Of a stretch of 64,000 bases of DNA, positions 42,082 through 53,930 are shown piece by piece. The position numbers and the translations under genes are program-made. Numbering within the stretch: position 1 is the stretch's first letter; every line of letters starts with the position of its first letter. The notes beneath the pieces are model-generated. The model had not been told where the DNA came from. It was given only the letters and a program-made list of their open reading frames with translations, and made no database searches. Origin of the DNA: Branchiostoma floridae (Eukaryota; Chordata; Leptocardii; Amphioxiformes; Branchiostomatidae); NCBI RefSeq assembly GCF_000003815.2, contig NC_049982.1, positions 29,239,641-29,303,640 of the forward strand. The letters run 5' to 3'.

Positions 42082-42460
42082 TCCTCCTATACAAACAGAA
42101 TACGTTTACCGGACCGAGTTTTTAACAAAGTTACTGATACCATAGCAATAGAACTTAATATCATGGATGTCAGAGATGCGAATCTAATCTGAAAGTTGCA
42201 CAGTAATGTTCACAAATAGGTTCGCTACCAGTGGAGGTACGTTTGCAACCTTTGGGTGGTCACTTACTTTTAGCTTATAAAACTGCTTATTTACACTAAA
42301 CGGCAAACTGTTTCCACAGCGCTCAATCCCACTGCAACAATCACAACAGCTAACCAAACTGTTCTCACATATAACTTACGTAACAGGCACAACGGTGGGA
42401 CAGTTTATTTCTTTTTATTCAGACGCATTGAGTCTTGAGGTGAACTCTAACTCCTTTAAG

Positions 42461-45400
42461 ATGGATTTGATGGAGGTTGCCATGACAATGAGTGTTCTGA
42501 GTGTTCTTGCGTACTGGCGGTACTGCACACCTGGCCCACCTGGAGGAGTCTCAGAAAGGGAAAGGCGGAGGGTCGAGATTTGCATGCAGAGACTTGTGGT
42601 GGACATTGTCAGTTACTGTACATTTTTTTCTCTCTTTCTATTGGCATATGTTTGTCCTTACACTTTTTTCTTTGCAAATTTTGTGGTTGTGGCTGTGTAA
42701 ATTGAAGCATAAACATGTTGTAATATAAGTAAGTACTCCTCCATACTTTGTAGTATATGTACTAGATACTAGTAGTCTATTTGCTTATTAAGTGTCTCAA
42801 CGAAGCCAAAAGTAACCTTAGACCCTGGTTCTATCTCTCTGTTGTTAGTGAGACTAAAAACACCCCCAGTGGTAGCGTTGTATCTACGTCAACTAACATT
42901 CCTGGGTTACGGTAGCTCATAGAACGTTTCTAGCCTCGGACCAAGGTCCGCCCGGCTAAAGTAACGGTCACATAAACACATAAATCGTCTTGAGCAGCTG
43001 GCATCAACCTTACCCCTGAAGGCCAATAAAGCATGTGACACGCGTAGCTAGCTAATGTTAAATTCTTATAACTTTCTCTCGCGCGGTCGTATCAAGATGA
43101 AACTTCACACAATGCTTTTAAACTGTTTAAAACGATGTACTAGACACTGGTGGATTTGTTTGTGATTTGCTGGAATTTGGATTAAATATACACATTTTGG
43201 TTATAAAAAAAAACATCGTTCACTTCATATATGGTCCGACATTCGTCCCAGTTCACCGTACAATTTTGATGAACATTGTAGGATATTCAAGCAAGTGTGA
43301 CAAAACCAACCGCTATCAAGGATTAAGGACAGAATTTTGATTACAAGGCAGTTGAATTAGGTACATCCAAGATTGCTCTTAAATTTGGGATTGCACGACG
43401 ATCCAAGTTCCTTAACACAGTATAGGTAAGTTTATACTGTGTTATGCTTCGATTCATGTCCAATCGGGGCCCGACCGGACAGCTTTTGGGAATGAAAAGT
43501 ATGACATTTGAAGACGACAAAACACACAGAACGTAAAAAAAAATGAGTGTTCATTATAACTATATACACTAGTCGCTTCTAGCTCTGACATTCATTATAC
43601 ATATATAGGCATATAGCTTCTGTGCTGTTCCGTCTGGGATCCTGGACCACGTTAACGCCTGGAATCGTCCAAATTTTGGACGAGGGCGCTGATTGGTCCC
43701 TACAAATGAGCGAATTAAGGAATGGGTTCAAGCGCTCGTTCGAACAGGCGTTCCAACACCAGAACCGAACACAGGAGCGAACTACGATTCTATCTTACAA
43801 CGTTACTAGTGTCTGGAGGTGAACAAGCCGAATGATACATTACATTACATAACATAACATAAGACAAACCAAGCCTGGGAAAGAATGGACTAGATGTTTA
43901 GTCCTGCGACATAACGACATTTTTTTGCTGGATCTACCTTTTTTTTTTGCCCTCGCGCATTAATTTTGGGGTCTCTAGATGATGTCATCTAAAAATTAGG
44001 TCAGTGTGGCCCAGGGCTCTAGCCAGCGTCCATTTTTCCGTCAATTGACGGAAATTTGCTGCGTGTGACGGAAAAACTTTAAAACCAACCGTCAACCTTG
44101 ACGGACAAAAATCTGATAAAAGCTCCTTCATGGTGGAAGCTACAGGCGGCTTGTGTATGCCGTCCACGGCCGTAAAAGCCACACACTGTTTGTTTTGCTA
44201 TTGTTATGATTGTTGACAATGTGTGCCGTGCTCTTTCGCATACGATAATCTCATTAAAACTATAAATTCTTTTTGTTTCTGTGCACATAGGCAGCATTTC
44301 TTGAATTCCTGGGCCTCGCAACTGGCATCACACCCATTCTTCGTAAACGTGTGCAATTGGGGGTTAGAAATGGTAAAAAATGAAGTTGTTCATAAAGTTC
44401 ACTTAACAGTCTTAACTTGTTCCCACAACTGTTAACTTTCATTGACAAGTTTTGGAATGTGCTGGAACGTTTCCATTTTGAGATATTGGCTTTTTAAAGT
44501 TGATGTTTCACTATTATTTCATTGATATAAGATAGTGCGTTATACACACAAAAGACGTTTACTAGATGAATAATCCAGAGATACAAACGTTTATTTCTTA
44601 TTTGTATCCAAGCTGAAGCCCACAGGGTGCCTGAAAATGGGTAACATTTGATATTTCTATATACTTTTTGAGAGAAATTACCAACATTTGTACCTTACGA
44701 GTTGGAATAATTTGGAAAAAAAAAGAAGCACACATCAGAGTTTTTTTCTGGTGAGGACACAAAACTGGCATCATTTATTTCATTTTTCCCCGGAGATAGG
44801 GCAAAGATCTGTAGAATGCAACATTGAGGGCAGTCGGCATGAAACTGTATGCACTTTGCCTACAGATGCCAGTGAACTATGGTAACGTAAGTCAATAACC
44901 TTGGTGACGTAAGTCAAACATCTCTAATATCAAAGATATAACCAGTGCACAAATAAATTCATGTGTGTGAGAGATGCTGGGCAGGCTCTCTATGTCTGTA
45001 TTGTACCACGTAAGCTAATAGATAGTTCTTGCTTGCCTTTATTCCAACTCAAATTGCATCCGATTTATTCTATTGCAGTGTCCACTTTTTTCTTAAAGCC
45101 CAATTTGAACTTGATCTTTAAGCGCAACGTTTGGCTTTTCATCCCTCCATTTTCCCTTCTCCCCCTCTGGCCTTGTCGTCTCTAAAGCTTTCTTACTCCC
45201 TTAAGCCACTGGTGTATAGTATTCTATAACGCGAGCGACTTCTTGATTCATATACCCATCTCCATCCCTGACCTTCCTACTCTCCCTATATGCCCTCTGT
45301 ATCTCCGTCTTTGTCTACCTAGAAGATAAAATTCAAAATGCATTTCCACTAAAATGTGTACGACAGTTATGGAAATATAATTTTAGGTAGTGGGTTCAAT

Positions 45401-48400
45401 GTACTATGACATCTTTGAAGTTTGATAACTCCATAACCTTGACGTTTACTTACGTTACCATGTGATGAAGACTTGATGAAGAAACTGTGCAGAAATCGAC
45501 ATATAGCCAACTGTTTTGACTATATTATCATGTTAGCCGTTGGAAAACACACTCAGGAGTCACAAATATTGCTAGGTTTCATAAATAATGCTCATCTCAA
45601 AAAGTCACGCCGATGTTGACTTACGTTACCAATGGCAAATATTCAGATTCTTCGAGGAATGAAGTAAGATTTGACTGATTTTTTGCCGTTGTGTGTTAAA
45701 TCATGGTTCATTGACAATTAGCAAGCTTTATTTTTGATCCTTGCAAGGAATTTATTACGCATTTCCCTTCCTAAATAACAGATGTCGTTCTGTGGAAAAA
45801 CATTTTGCCTGTTAACGCTCATAATAAGGTCAGTACGGTACTAAAACTATTGCTGTCATGTCAAACTGAACCTTAGAGGTGTTACCTGACCTTTGGCATG
45901 CTCTCTGACTTTCAATCCTAACTGATTATCCTATTAAACGCCGTGTGTTCGCTTACCCGTTATGTGCTGGTAACGTAAGTCAAAGGGTAACGTAAGTCAA
46001 TTTTGACTATTAACTGGCAAAAAAAAGCTAAACTGTCAGATTGCAGAACCAAATCGCAGGTGATAAGTACTTACCTGGTTGTGCCCTTTCTTATAAAATG
46101 CGTACTAAGACTGTTGTTTCAAATTGGAGCAGTAATAATGGTAACGTAAGCTTGATTACAAAAACTGTCAAAACGCACCGAGCTGCAATATAGCTATAAC
46201 ATATCATTAGATAGTTATCCATTTCCGCTATCGAGTCTTTGGTAGTATACTACATATATTGGCCGATGGGAACATATGAAGATTTCAGGGAAATCACACT
46301 TTAGTGACTAATTTCTGTTCACCTGTCTTTGTAACGTAAGTCAAAGTTTAAAACTTGCGACAGGCATAAAATGGGGAATTGCGTGAGATAGGGACATCTT
46401 GGATAAACTTCGCCGCTTGTTTTATGTTGGCCTTAATGATAGGTACAAATCGACAGCAAACGCCGATTCAAGAAACGCGTTTTTCACTATGTAAATGCAG
46501 TGCTAAGTGTGTTTTTTTAATTTGCGACAGGTGTTTTTTGACGGTCTCAGACCAAAACCTTGCCCTGTACGATCAAATAACAGCTTACCATGATAGTAAA
46601 AAGGCTACTAGTTATATTTCCAGTATCTACTGGTGACATTAAACCACCAAAGTCAACGTTAAAGCGCAATTTAGTAATTTGCTATGCCGATATTCTCGTG
46701 CGACATCAATTGCACAAGTTTATGAAAAATGGGTGATCAGCGTCCTACGGGCCTTTCTGGAATACAAGTTCCGACTCGAAGAAACAATAACCATTCCGGA
46801 GTCACTCTTGAAGGTCACTGAGACGACCTTCGATGGAGTCAAGGTCATGGTGTTAGAACCGCAGTCTGCACAGAAGCAAAGCGCCGTTCCAGGACTGGTG
46901 TTTTTTCATCCAGGGGCGTTTTGTGTTGGAAGTTCAGGTATGGCACTATATATAGTCTGGCTTCATGTGTAAAACTAAAAGGTAGTCCCATATAAAGCCT
47001 TTTTACCTCCACGAAAAATAGAGGTATAGTTTTTGGTGTGTCGACATGTCAGCATGCCTGTCTGTTTGTGTTTCCTGGTGTATTTGTTGTCAGCATAAGT
47101 TTTGAACTTCTGTATGGATTGAAATGACTTTGGGGCCCCTAGTGTGTGACCTGGGTATTGCAGCAAAACTTCTGGTTTTTTTTAAAAAATCTTTTGACCT
47201 TTACATATGACATGGTCTTGAATTTTTGGTGGCAAATAGCTTGTGATATAGGACATTAGGAGTAGGTTTGTACCACCTAGCAGCTTGTTGAAGCTGTAGT
47301 GACAATATGTTTTTATCTACAGCGTGTAGGGCACAAATATCCCTTTCCTTCCACTGCCTTTTACATCCTCCAGAATATACGTCAGGTACCCATTTTTACA
47401 AGTAGATGCAGTGAGGAAAGTGGTGTTAAGTACGCTTTCCGGAGGCATACGTTGATGGCATGTCAGGGGATTCAAACCCAGGACATCTGGGTCAAACCTC
47501 CAAAACGTTATGCCAACATGACGCAACACGGTTTATGTTTACTAACTACAGTTTATGATTTTATCTCTCAACTTGACACACGTACTGTTTATGCCATGCC
47601 TGATTTTCTTGTACTGTCGTCCGATTTGCAGCTGTAAGCTTCCACATGACGTCACATCTCGCCTTAGAGCTGGGTATTGTGGTCATTTCAGTCGAGTAAG
47701 TACTTCTATTCGAAGTATGTAACACATTGACGACTGTATCAAGTCATTTGATTATTAATTAGTATTAAACATTATCCCTGCTTGCTAACCCTGTGACAAA
47801 AAGAATTTTGTTGCTTAAGATCTAACGTTACATCAGTTGTGGTTAAAAAACTTGGAGTCATCCCGCAAAATGCATGGTGCATATGGCAGCTCCCATCTCC
47901 TTTCTTAAAAGCTTAGGCCACGCACTGTCATGGGGGGGGGGGGGGGTTGGTTACTTCCTTATTAGGATTTTCAAAGAAAAATAAATGGATTATTTCATCC
48001 TGAGACCTTGCCGAACTTTTGGTGACCGTTTTGTCACCATCCTCTGTGCAATGCTGACTTGTTCTACTTCCCATTGCCGCTAGGTGTCGCTGCTGCAGTG
48101 TGAAAAATGTCGTCCCAAACGAGACTGAGTTTATATCCCCCCTGACATATCACTGTTCATGACTGTCCTTCCTTTTCTGATCCCTACAGTGCCTCTGTTA
48201 TGAATGGGAGTTCTTTAGGGAAAAACTGTAACAAGTCTATCTACTTGCAGTTACCGCCTCGCACCCGAGCACAAATTTCCAGCAGGACTGACCGATTGCT
48301 TGACGGCAACCAAGTATTTCATTCGACATGCCAAAAGGTGGGCTGTCTTGTCCTTTAAAAAGGTGGGGTCACACATGCGTATATATTCAAGTCCGTTTGA

Positions 48401-49844
48401 GGTGCGTATAACGCTCTTAGTCTCTACCAGGCACCACTGGTCGTGGGAAAAATAGTGCAATCTGGACAAATATAGATACATAACATGCCAGATGAGTTAC
48501 CTGACCGAGAAGTATGGTTAGCGACCCAGCAAACTCTGACATGTTACCTGTTTACGTTTGTCCAATTTCTATTATTTTTACAACGACCTGTGGAGCCTGG
48601 TGGAGGCAAATACTCCCATGCGCGCCTCATACGGACTTAAATATATACGCAGGTGTGACTCCACCTTTAGACTGAAGATTGCATGCATTTAAACCCAAAC
48701 AAATCAATACTAAGTAGTATTTTCAGAAAAAAAAAAAAAACACTGCACTTTCGTGAAGTTTGGGCACCATTTTTGGTGTGCATATTTGAATCAATGGTCC
48801 AGAAGTGTTTATCCCATAATTCAAAAAGTTATACAGAAGTTAGAAAAATCCGACATCCTCCTGGGCTACTTGAGTCTGTTGAAAATTCCGAAAAAAAAAA
48901 CAACTTACTGATTATGCAACATGGCAAGACCGTATGCTTCTGGGTCGCAGCCACCTGGGAGTGTGTATTGTTGAATGTGTATTCGGGATTTCTGGGATAG
49001 TACCAGTTCACCACCTGCTGCAACATATTGAGCCTTGAAGTATGCGAAGGAGGCTATATCATCACCACTTGTCAACTTTCAAAGGTAATTACACAGTTCA
49101 TCAAAACTTAATCAATCCGTCCCCATCTTAACCTTTGCCTGATGTCACTTTCATTTTTACGCCAGGTACAACGTGGACCCCTCCCGTATCGGTATTGCTG
49201 GCGAAAGTGCCGGAGGCAACTTTGCCACGGTGGTCGCGATGCAACTGGGGCAGGAGAAAACACAATACCCTGCTTTGAAACTCCAGGTCCTGCTATACCC
49301 TGTAACACAAAGTCTCATGTTTACTGCCTCCGCCTATAAGTACGGCCCTTGTGAGGCTCTGTCCGTGTGGGACTTGGCATATATCACCTCTCTGTATCTG
49401 TGTGGAGACAGGTCAAAAGTTGATCCCGCACTTTCCAACCCTTACCCAGCGAAGCTTCAAGGCACCCACTACATGAACTTCCTCGACCCTTCCATAGTGG
49501 ACCCGACCCTCCCCCCTCTCCCCCCGGGAAGACGTGTAAGGAGGGAAGACATAGCGGCTGGCGACGATGACCTTGATATGGTTTTGAACCCACAAGTTTC
49601 ACCTCTCGTGGCTGAAGAAGAAGACATAAAGGGTCTCCCGCCGACGTTCATCACGGCCATGGAGTTTGACGTTCTCCGAGATCATGCCTTTTTTTACGCA
49701 AAGCGACTTGAGCAAGCCGGGGTCAAGGTTAAGATGGTGCACTACAAGACTGGCTATCACGGTCAGACCAACGACTTCAGGTGGTCTGAGAAGGGCAGGG
49801 AGATGATGGAAGACGTCTTGTCCTACCTGAAGGAAAACCTGTGA
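42461..49844 (+). CDS. Arylacetamide deacetylase / NCEH1-type esterase, five exons
   Basis: Exons 42461-~42610 (end unresolved), 46719-46937, 47632-47695, 48251-48337 and 49166-49844; the last three junctions are GT-AG with consistent phases. Hormone-sensitive-lipase-family hydrolase, expected to be a type II membrane protein facing the ER lumen that cleaves neutral or acetyl esters. Seen: short hydrophobic N-terminus (MEVAMTMSVLSVLAYW), block YRLAPEHKFPAGLTD, nucleophile elbow GIAGESAGGN, Asp in MEFDVLRDH and His in TGYHG; total ~398 residues, like AADAC (399). Odd: the oxyanion motif, normally HGGG, reads FFHPGAF. The exon 1 to exon 2 join is not certain: the good donor ATT|GTCAGT is phase 0 while exon 2 at CACAAG needs phase 1, so a weaker donor just downstream or a missed exon is required. 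The start at 42,461 has AAG before ATGG; an in-frame ATG at 42,395 is less likely. Confidence 0.87.
44881..46345. repeat. Dispersed GGTAACGTAAGTCAA motif cluster in esterase intron 1
   Basis: GTAACGTAAGTCAA or close variants occur near 44,881, 44,904, 45,970, 45,986, 46,140 and 46,330 and in reverse (TTACGTTACC) near 45,449 and 45,619. Spacing is irregular, and I see no longer unit shared between the copies. Confidence 0.6.
47000..47300. repeat. Fragment of the CTAGnGnG dispersed-repeat family
   Basis: TTTACCTCCACGAAAAATAG is followed by TTGGGGCCCCTAGTGTGTGA and TATTGCAGCAAAACTTCTGG, matching the repeat near 25,560-25,640 and the end and middle parts of the 19,950 family. It lies between esterase exons 2 and 3. 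Confidence 0.5.
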
Positions 49845-49866
49845 CGCACACGTGTCTTCTAGCCTG

Positions 49867-49872
49867 ATTAAA
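49867..49872 (+). terminator. Possible polyadenylation signal of the esterase gene
   Basis: ATTAAA 22 bases after the stop codon; it is the only hexamer variant close to the gene end before the LINE fragment. Confidence 0.3.
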
Positions 49873-49941
49873 ATCGCGCTCCTAGCTCCAAACTTTATGT
49901 ATATCATATCAAGATTATGATTAATTGATATTGTTAATGAT

Positions 49942-50106
49942 CATCATCATCATCATCGCGGTCTGCTTGCCCGGACCAAGTCCACCCTCTCCTTCCAGAC
50001 GCCTCTGTCCCCCATAGCGTTCTTTAGGTCTTCGACCTGAAGCCCCACATCACGGGCAAGCTGGTCTATGTAGGTTAGTCGAGGTCGCCCTGCATGTGTA
50101 TACCCG
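49942..50106 (-). mobile_element. 5'-truncated LINE 3' end (165 bp)
   Basis: Minus-strand translation GRPRLTYIDQLARDVGLQVE followed by DLKNAMGDRGVWKERV is the C-terminal tail typical of non-LTR retrotransposon polyproteins. It ends in a stop within an (ATG)n tail. TGTTAATGAT is duplicated at both edges (49,932-49,941 and 50,107-50,116), marking the insertion. Confidence 0.8.
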
Positions 50107-50258
50107 TGTTAATGATAATCATTACATAATTATGATTAATTGATATTGTATTACCTGGATGTCTAACCATCATCGACGTATATGATATTATCATATAGCC
50201 AGATGGAGTTGGCCAATCAGAGGCCCCCATTTCCCATGGGTTATCAGGCAGTAACCTC

Positions 50259-50294
50259 AAAAGTGGTCGGTTATTCTAATAACCGACCACTTTT
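50259..50294. repeat. Perfect 17-bp-arm hairpin
   Basis: AAAAGTGGTCGGTTATT, a CT loop, then the exact reverse complement. The tight 2-base loop suggests DNA cruciform or an inversion scar rather than an RNA gene. No T-tract beyond the stem's own end. Confidence 0.85.
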
Positions 50295-50853
50295 TGGACC
50301 GCACCATTATACAGGGGACAGTCATGAATTTTTTTGGTACTGTTGTTTGTGTGTAAACCATGCATAGCTGTCAAAAATATTATGATTGATTGGTTATGTT
50401 AATTAGGGCTCCACATGGGGAATATAGGGATACTTGAAAAGGAATTATGCTGATTTTACACATTTTCATTATGGCTTTCTAACGTGATTAAGCCGGTACC
50501 TTCCTAAATCACTTCATATATACGTACTTTGTCGTGCCCAAGTGAAAAGGCTCTGCATGGGGGGTACCAGGACTCCACTTAATACATGTAGTTTGTATTG
50601 CAAATAAGCCACATGTTGATGCTGATATGCTATCTCACAAACAGATGATTAGTTAAAATTATTACTTAAATGATGATGATGAAATAGTTTAATGTTTGTA
50701 TTATGTATAGACACTATTGTACAATAGATATATTGCAAATGTATTTTTATGTAATGTATTAAAGTGTTTATTTGTTACAAATGAATTTGTGTGAAATAAC
50801 TGTCAGTTGGATAGGCTATATGATAATAACGTTAATGCCCCGCCTTATCCTCG
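50295..50853. other. A/T-rich intergenic sequence
   Basis: No gene or repeat family recognised. The last bases before the gap (GTTAATGCCCCGCC) are inverted in CCGGGGCATTAAC near 51,050, so the gap may lie within a small inverted structure. Confidence 0.35.
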
Positions 50854-50953
50854 NNNNNNNNNNNNNNNNNNNNNNNNNNNNNNNNNNNNNNNNNNNNNNN
50901 NNNNNNNNNNNNNNNNNNNNNNNNNNNNNNNNNNNNNNNNNNNNNNNNNNNNN
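50854..50953. other. Assembly gap (100 N)
   Basis: Exactly 100 N, so the true distance is unknown. Confidence 0.98.
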
Positions 50954-51005
50954 CATGAAATTTACAAAAGCTCTAAATTTTCATGGAGGTATGAGGTCGC
51001 CGAAC
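50954..51005 (-). repeat. Inverted 5' end of the ~1.07-kb dispersed element
   Basis: CTCTAAATTTTCATGGAGGT and ATGAGGTCGCCGAAC are the reverse complement of the first bases of the element that starts at 51,075. The two copies are head to head across ~70 bases. Confidence 0.8.
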
Positions 51006-51074
51006 GCTCGGGGATTATCTCACCATATACACCTCGGGCCGGGGCATTAACCCTTTATTATATGATATGATATG

Positions 51075-52150
51075 AAACTAGAGTTCGGCGACCTCATACC
51101 TCCATGAAAATTTAGAGCTTTTGTAAATTTCATGCAATTGACCAACACATTAACATAATTTTTGCGTGGTGTTGTTCATCATTGACTAACGTACACATGT
51201 CACAAGTATGAAATTCCAATCATTAGACATAAAGCGGCTTTGCAATTTTTACATAAAGTATGCAAATAAGTTCCCTATTACCATTTTTGGTATCTGCTTA
51301 TATTCCATCTACCATAATTCATAAGTGTTACATTTATTGTAGTCTAGTTATTGCTAATAATGGTATTATACAATTTCCTCATTAATTATGCAAATAAGGT
51401 TCTCATTTGCATAACACGTATATCATTATGAACACCTTTGCCTAAGCTACCTGCACCCCTAAAATGATGCCAATCCGTCAATCCTTTCTGCAGTTATCCT
51501 CTTTGGAATGTCTTGACAAAAACGCCCCTGCAGTTCCAAAATTACATGTTAGGGGGCTGAAAATCTGCCCCACTCTGTCATGACACTGTAAGCTATCTAC
51601 CACCCAAATGTCAAGACTATATCATGTCCGGGACAAGAGATACATTGAAAAAGCTGCTATGATAGAATATTCTCATTAATTATGCAAATTTACTCCTACT
51701 TTGCATAATTAGTATCTTATCTTGTACAACATTGTCTAAGGTACCAACATACCAAAAATCATGAAAATCCATCGTTCTCTTCTTGAGTTATCCTCTTCAG
51801 AAGTTTTTGACAAAAATGCCCCTGCTATCCCAAACCTAGTCGGTAGGGGGCCAAAACTTATGTCACTTATTCCTGAGCGCAAGAGCTATCTAACACTCAA
51901 AAATCGTGACCATAGCGTGTTCAGAACACGAGATAGCAAAACCGGAAGTTGCGCTGCAGTATCAAGGGAAGCCGCTAGGGGGCCCAAAATCTAATAACTT
52001 CCAGCTTTCATCGTCCCCCACCAACACACCAAGTATGAAACTAATCCATCCAGCCGTTCTTGAGTTATCTTGTTGACAGACAGACAGACAGACACACACA
52101 CACACTAACGCTGGGTAAAATATACCCTCCATGACATTTCATGGAGGTAA
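51075..52150. mobile_element. Second copy of the ~1.07-kb ATGCAAAT-rich dispersed repeat
   Basis: Same start (AAACTAGAGTTCGGCGACCT), internal order and end (CATTTCATGGAGGTAA) as 19,950-21,010, including the (ACAG)n(AC)n tract. Differences are scattered substitutions and small indels, so this is dispersal rather than an assembly duplicate. Confidence 0.85.
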
Positions 52151-52299
52151 TAATGCAATACAATGAAATGCAATACATTTACAAGTACAATATAATATGG
52201 AATCAAATGATATAGTATGATATAAAATGATATAGTATGGTATAACATGATATGATATAACATGATATGATATTATATATGATATGATATGATATGACA
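52151..52299. repeat. (ATATG)n / (ATATGAT)n microsatellite
   Basis: Irregular GATATGATAT and TATAGTATGATATAAAATG words, growing purer towards the gap. Open frames reading ISYHII in reverse are an artefact of the repeat. Confidence 0.85.
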
Positions 52300-52462
52300 N
52301 NNNNNNNNNNNNNNNNNNNNNNNNNNNNNNNNNNNNNNNNNNNNNNNNNNNNNNNNNNNNNNNNNNNNNNNNNNNNNNNNNNNNNNNNNNNNNNNNNNNN
52401 NNNNNNNNNNNNNNNNNNNNNNNNNNNNNNNNNNNNNNNNNNNNNNNNNNNNNNNNNNNNNN
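52300..52462. other. Assembly gap (163 N)
   Basis: Run of N between a microsatellite and a C-homopolymer-rich repeat, both hard to sequence. Confidence 0.98.
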
Positions 52463-52515
52463 ATCTCGCCCCCCTACCTCGCCCCCCTTTAGCGATTTCG
52501 CCCCCCCCCCCCAAA
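52463..52515 (-). repeat. C-rich repeat, TCTCGCCCCCC / AGCGATTTCGCCCCCC
   Basis: Two CGCCCCCC blocks separated by TTTAGCGATTT. The reverse complement recurs at 55,382-55,437, also next to an N gap. Confidence 0.8.
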
Positions 52516-52939
52516 AAAAAACAGGTTTACATGACGATTTTAGAAGTTGATCGGTATAAATCACAAAATGCAGTTTCAGAATGATATAAGTACACGAGTT
52601 TGATACATAGCTCCATTCATAGTATCAATATTAACGTAATTACATGGGAATAAGATAGTTGAACTTGTTTCAGACAAGGAGGGTTGGGTCCCTTGTATTC
52701 CCATTATTGCATATACCTGAGTCTTGACATAAGATGTATTTCATTGTATTCACCTGTCCTCAAGCAACCTATATATCTCCAATATGAAGTCTCTACCATG
52801 AAGTGACCACAAAAGAACTATGTAATGTCTTTATCAATTATGCAAATATTAGGTATTGATTAGAATAACGCACATTTTGGTATATGCACCTGGCCAAGGG
52901 ATATCTTCACCTCCAACATGACTGTTTACCTGCATGTAT

Positions 52940-53590
52940 GCAGGTATGGTTTTGATGCTGGTGGAAACTTTTCGGTAGCCGGGGATGTAGGGCGCTGTAT
53001 CTCGTGAACGGATGGTGCGAGCACGACGATTTTTGGTACGTGGGTTGGGGGTGGTAGCCTGACACTCAGGTGTGATTTTGGGCCTCCTGGCGCTTGACCT
53101 TGACATTGAAGGTGGCATTTTTTGTGTTTTTGGGGCACGTTTGGCGCTGTGTGTCCGGAACGATACGCGCCATTGCGACGATTTTTGGTGCATGGGTGGG
53201 GGGTTGTTGCCTGTTGCCTAGGATTGACTTTGGGCCTTGTCGCGTTTGAACTTGACCCGGCAGGTCGAATTTTGTGTCCGGGAGGGGTGTTTCCGGAGTT
53301 ATATCTTCTGAACGGCTGGTGCTGGCGCAATGATATTTGGCACATGTGTCGGCGGTGGCTGAATAATGCTCAATTTTGATTTTGGCGCCCTTGGTGCTTG
53401 AACTTGACATTTTAGGTTACCTTTTGTGCGGGCACGGGGCGTGCGCTGTATCTCCGGAACGCAAGGTACCATTATGTTGCTATTTGGTACGTGAGTTGTT
53501 TGTGGTGTCCTGGTGGTCAGGTTTGATTTTGGACCTCCTAGTGCTTGAACTTGATACTGTATAGGTTGACCCTGTTTTTGTGTGGTTGGA
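52940..53590. repeat. Degenerate tandem repeat, ~155-bp unit, about four copies
   Basis: Each unit has a GCTGTATCTCCGGAACG-like block, CGACGATTTTTGGTACGTG, a G-rich stretch, TTTTGGGCCTCCTGGCGCTT and GAACTTGACATT. Anchors fall near 53,100, 53,254, 53,408 and 53,550. Long open frames on both strands arise from low stop density in G/T-rich repeats. Confidence 0.75.
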
Positions 53591-53846
53591 GCATCCTCCC
53601 AATATCTGCTTGGTTTTAAAAACAGATTATGGTTGGGTGTAGAACCATCATCTGGCCTGGGCCACCTTCAATGTATCAGGTTACTTAGTGGCACTGACAG
53701 TTTGCCAGATGACGGGAGTGTACAAGATTATATATCTGTTGGTCAGGTATAATTGGAGTTTGCTTATTACTCTTTGTGGTGTTTCTAGAGCTGTATAGTA
53801 CTGAGTTTTAAGTTCCGGTACAAGTTCCTTTACCCTGTTGGCAATC

Positions 53847-53930
53847 ATGGTTGAACTTGAACTTAAACAGAAGAAGATGCAATTTTCTAATGTGGAGGAG
53901 AACTGTATAGAGTGTGGGCATAAGAGAAAG
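53847..53930 (+). CDS. Candidate short coding exon, unknown protein
   Basis: ATGG start followed by 28 codons beginning MVELELKQKKMQFS and ending in CIECGHKRK, closed by a strong donor AAAG|GTATGTG. The CxxCGH ending suggests the first half of a zinc-binding motif. No following exon is recognised in the window. It may be chance. Confidence 0.25.

Noticed and set aside
43622..43822. 66-codon frame with plausible composition
   Set aside because: Inside esterase intron 1 with no acceptor or donor in a compatible phase.
52849..53410. Minus-strand frames of 114-139 codons rich in Thr, Pro and Lys
   Set aside because: Produced by a degenerate G-rich tandem repeat in three frames at once.
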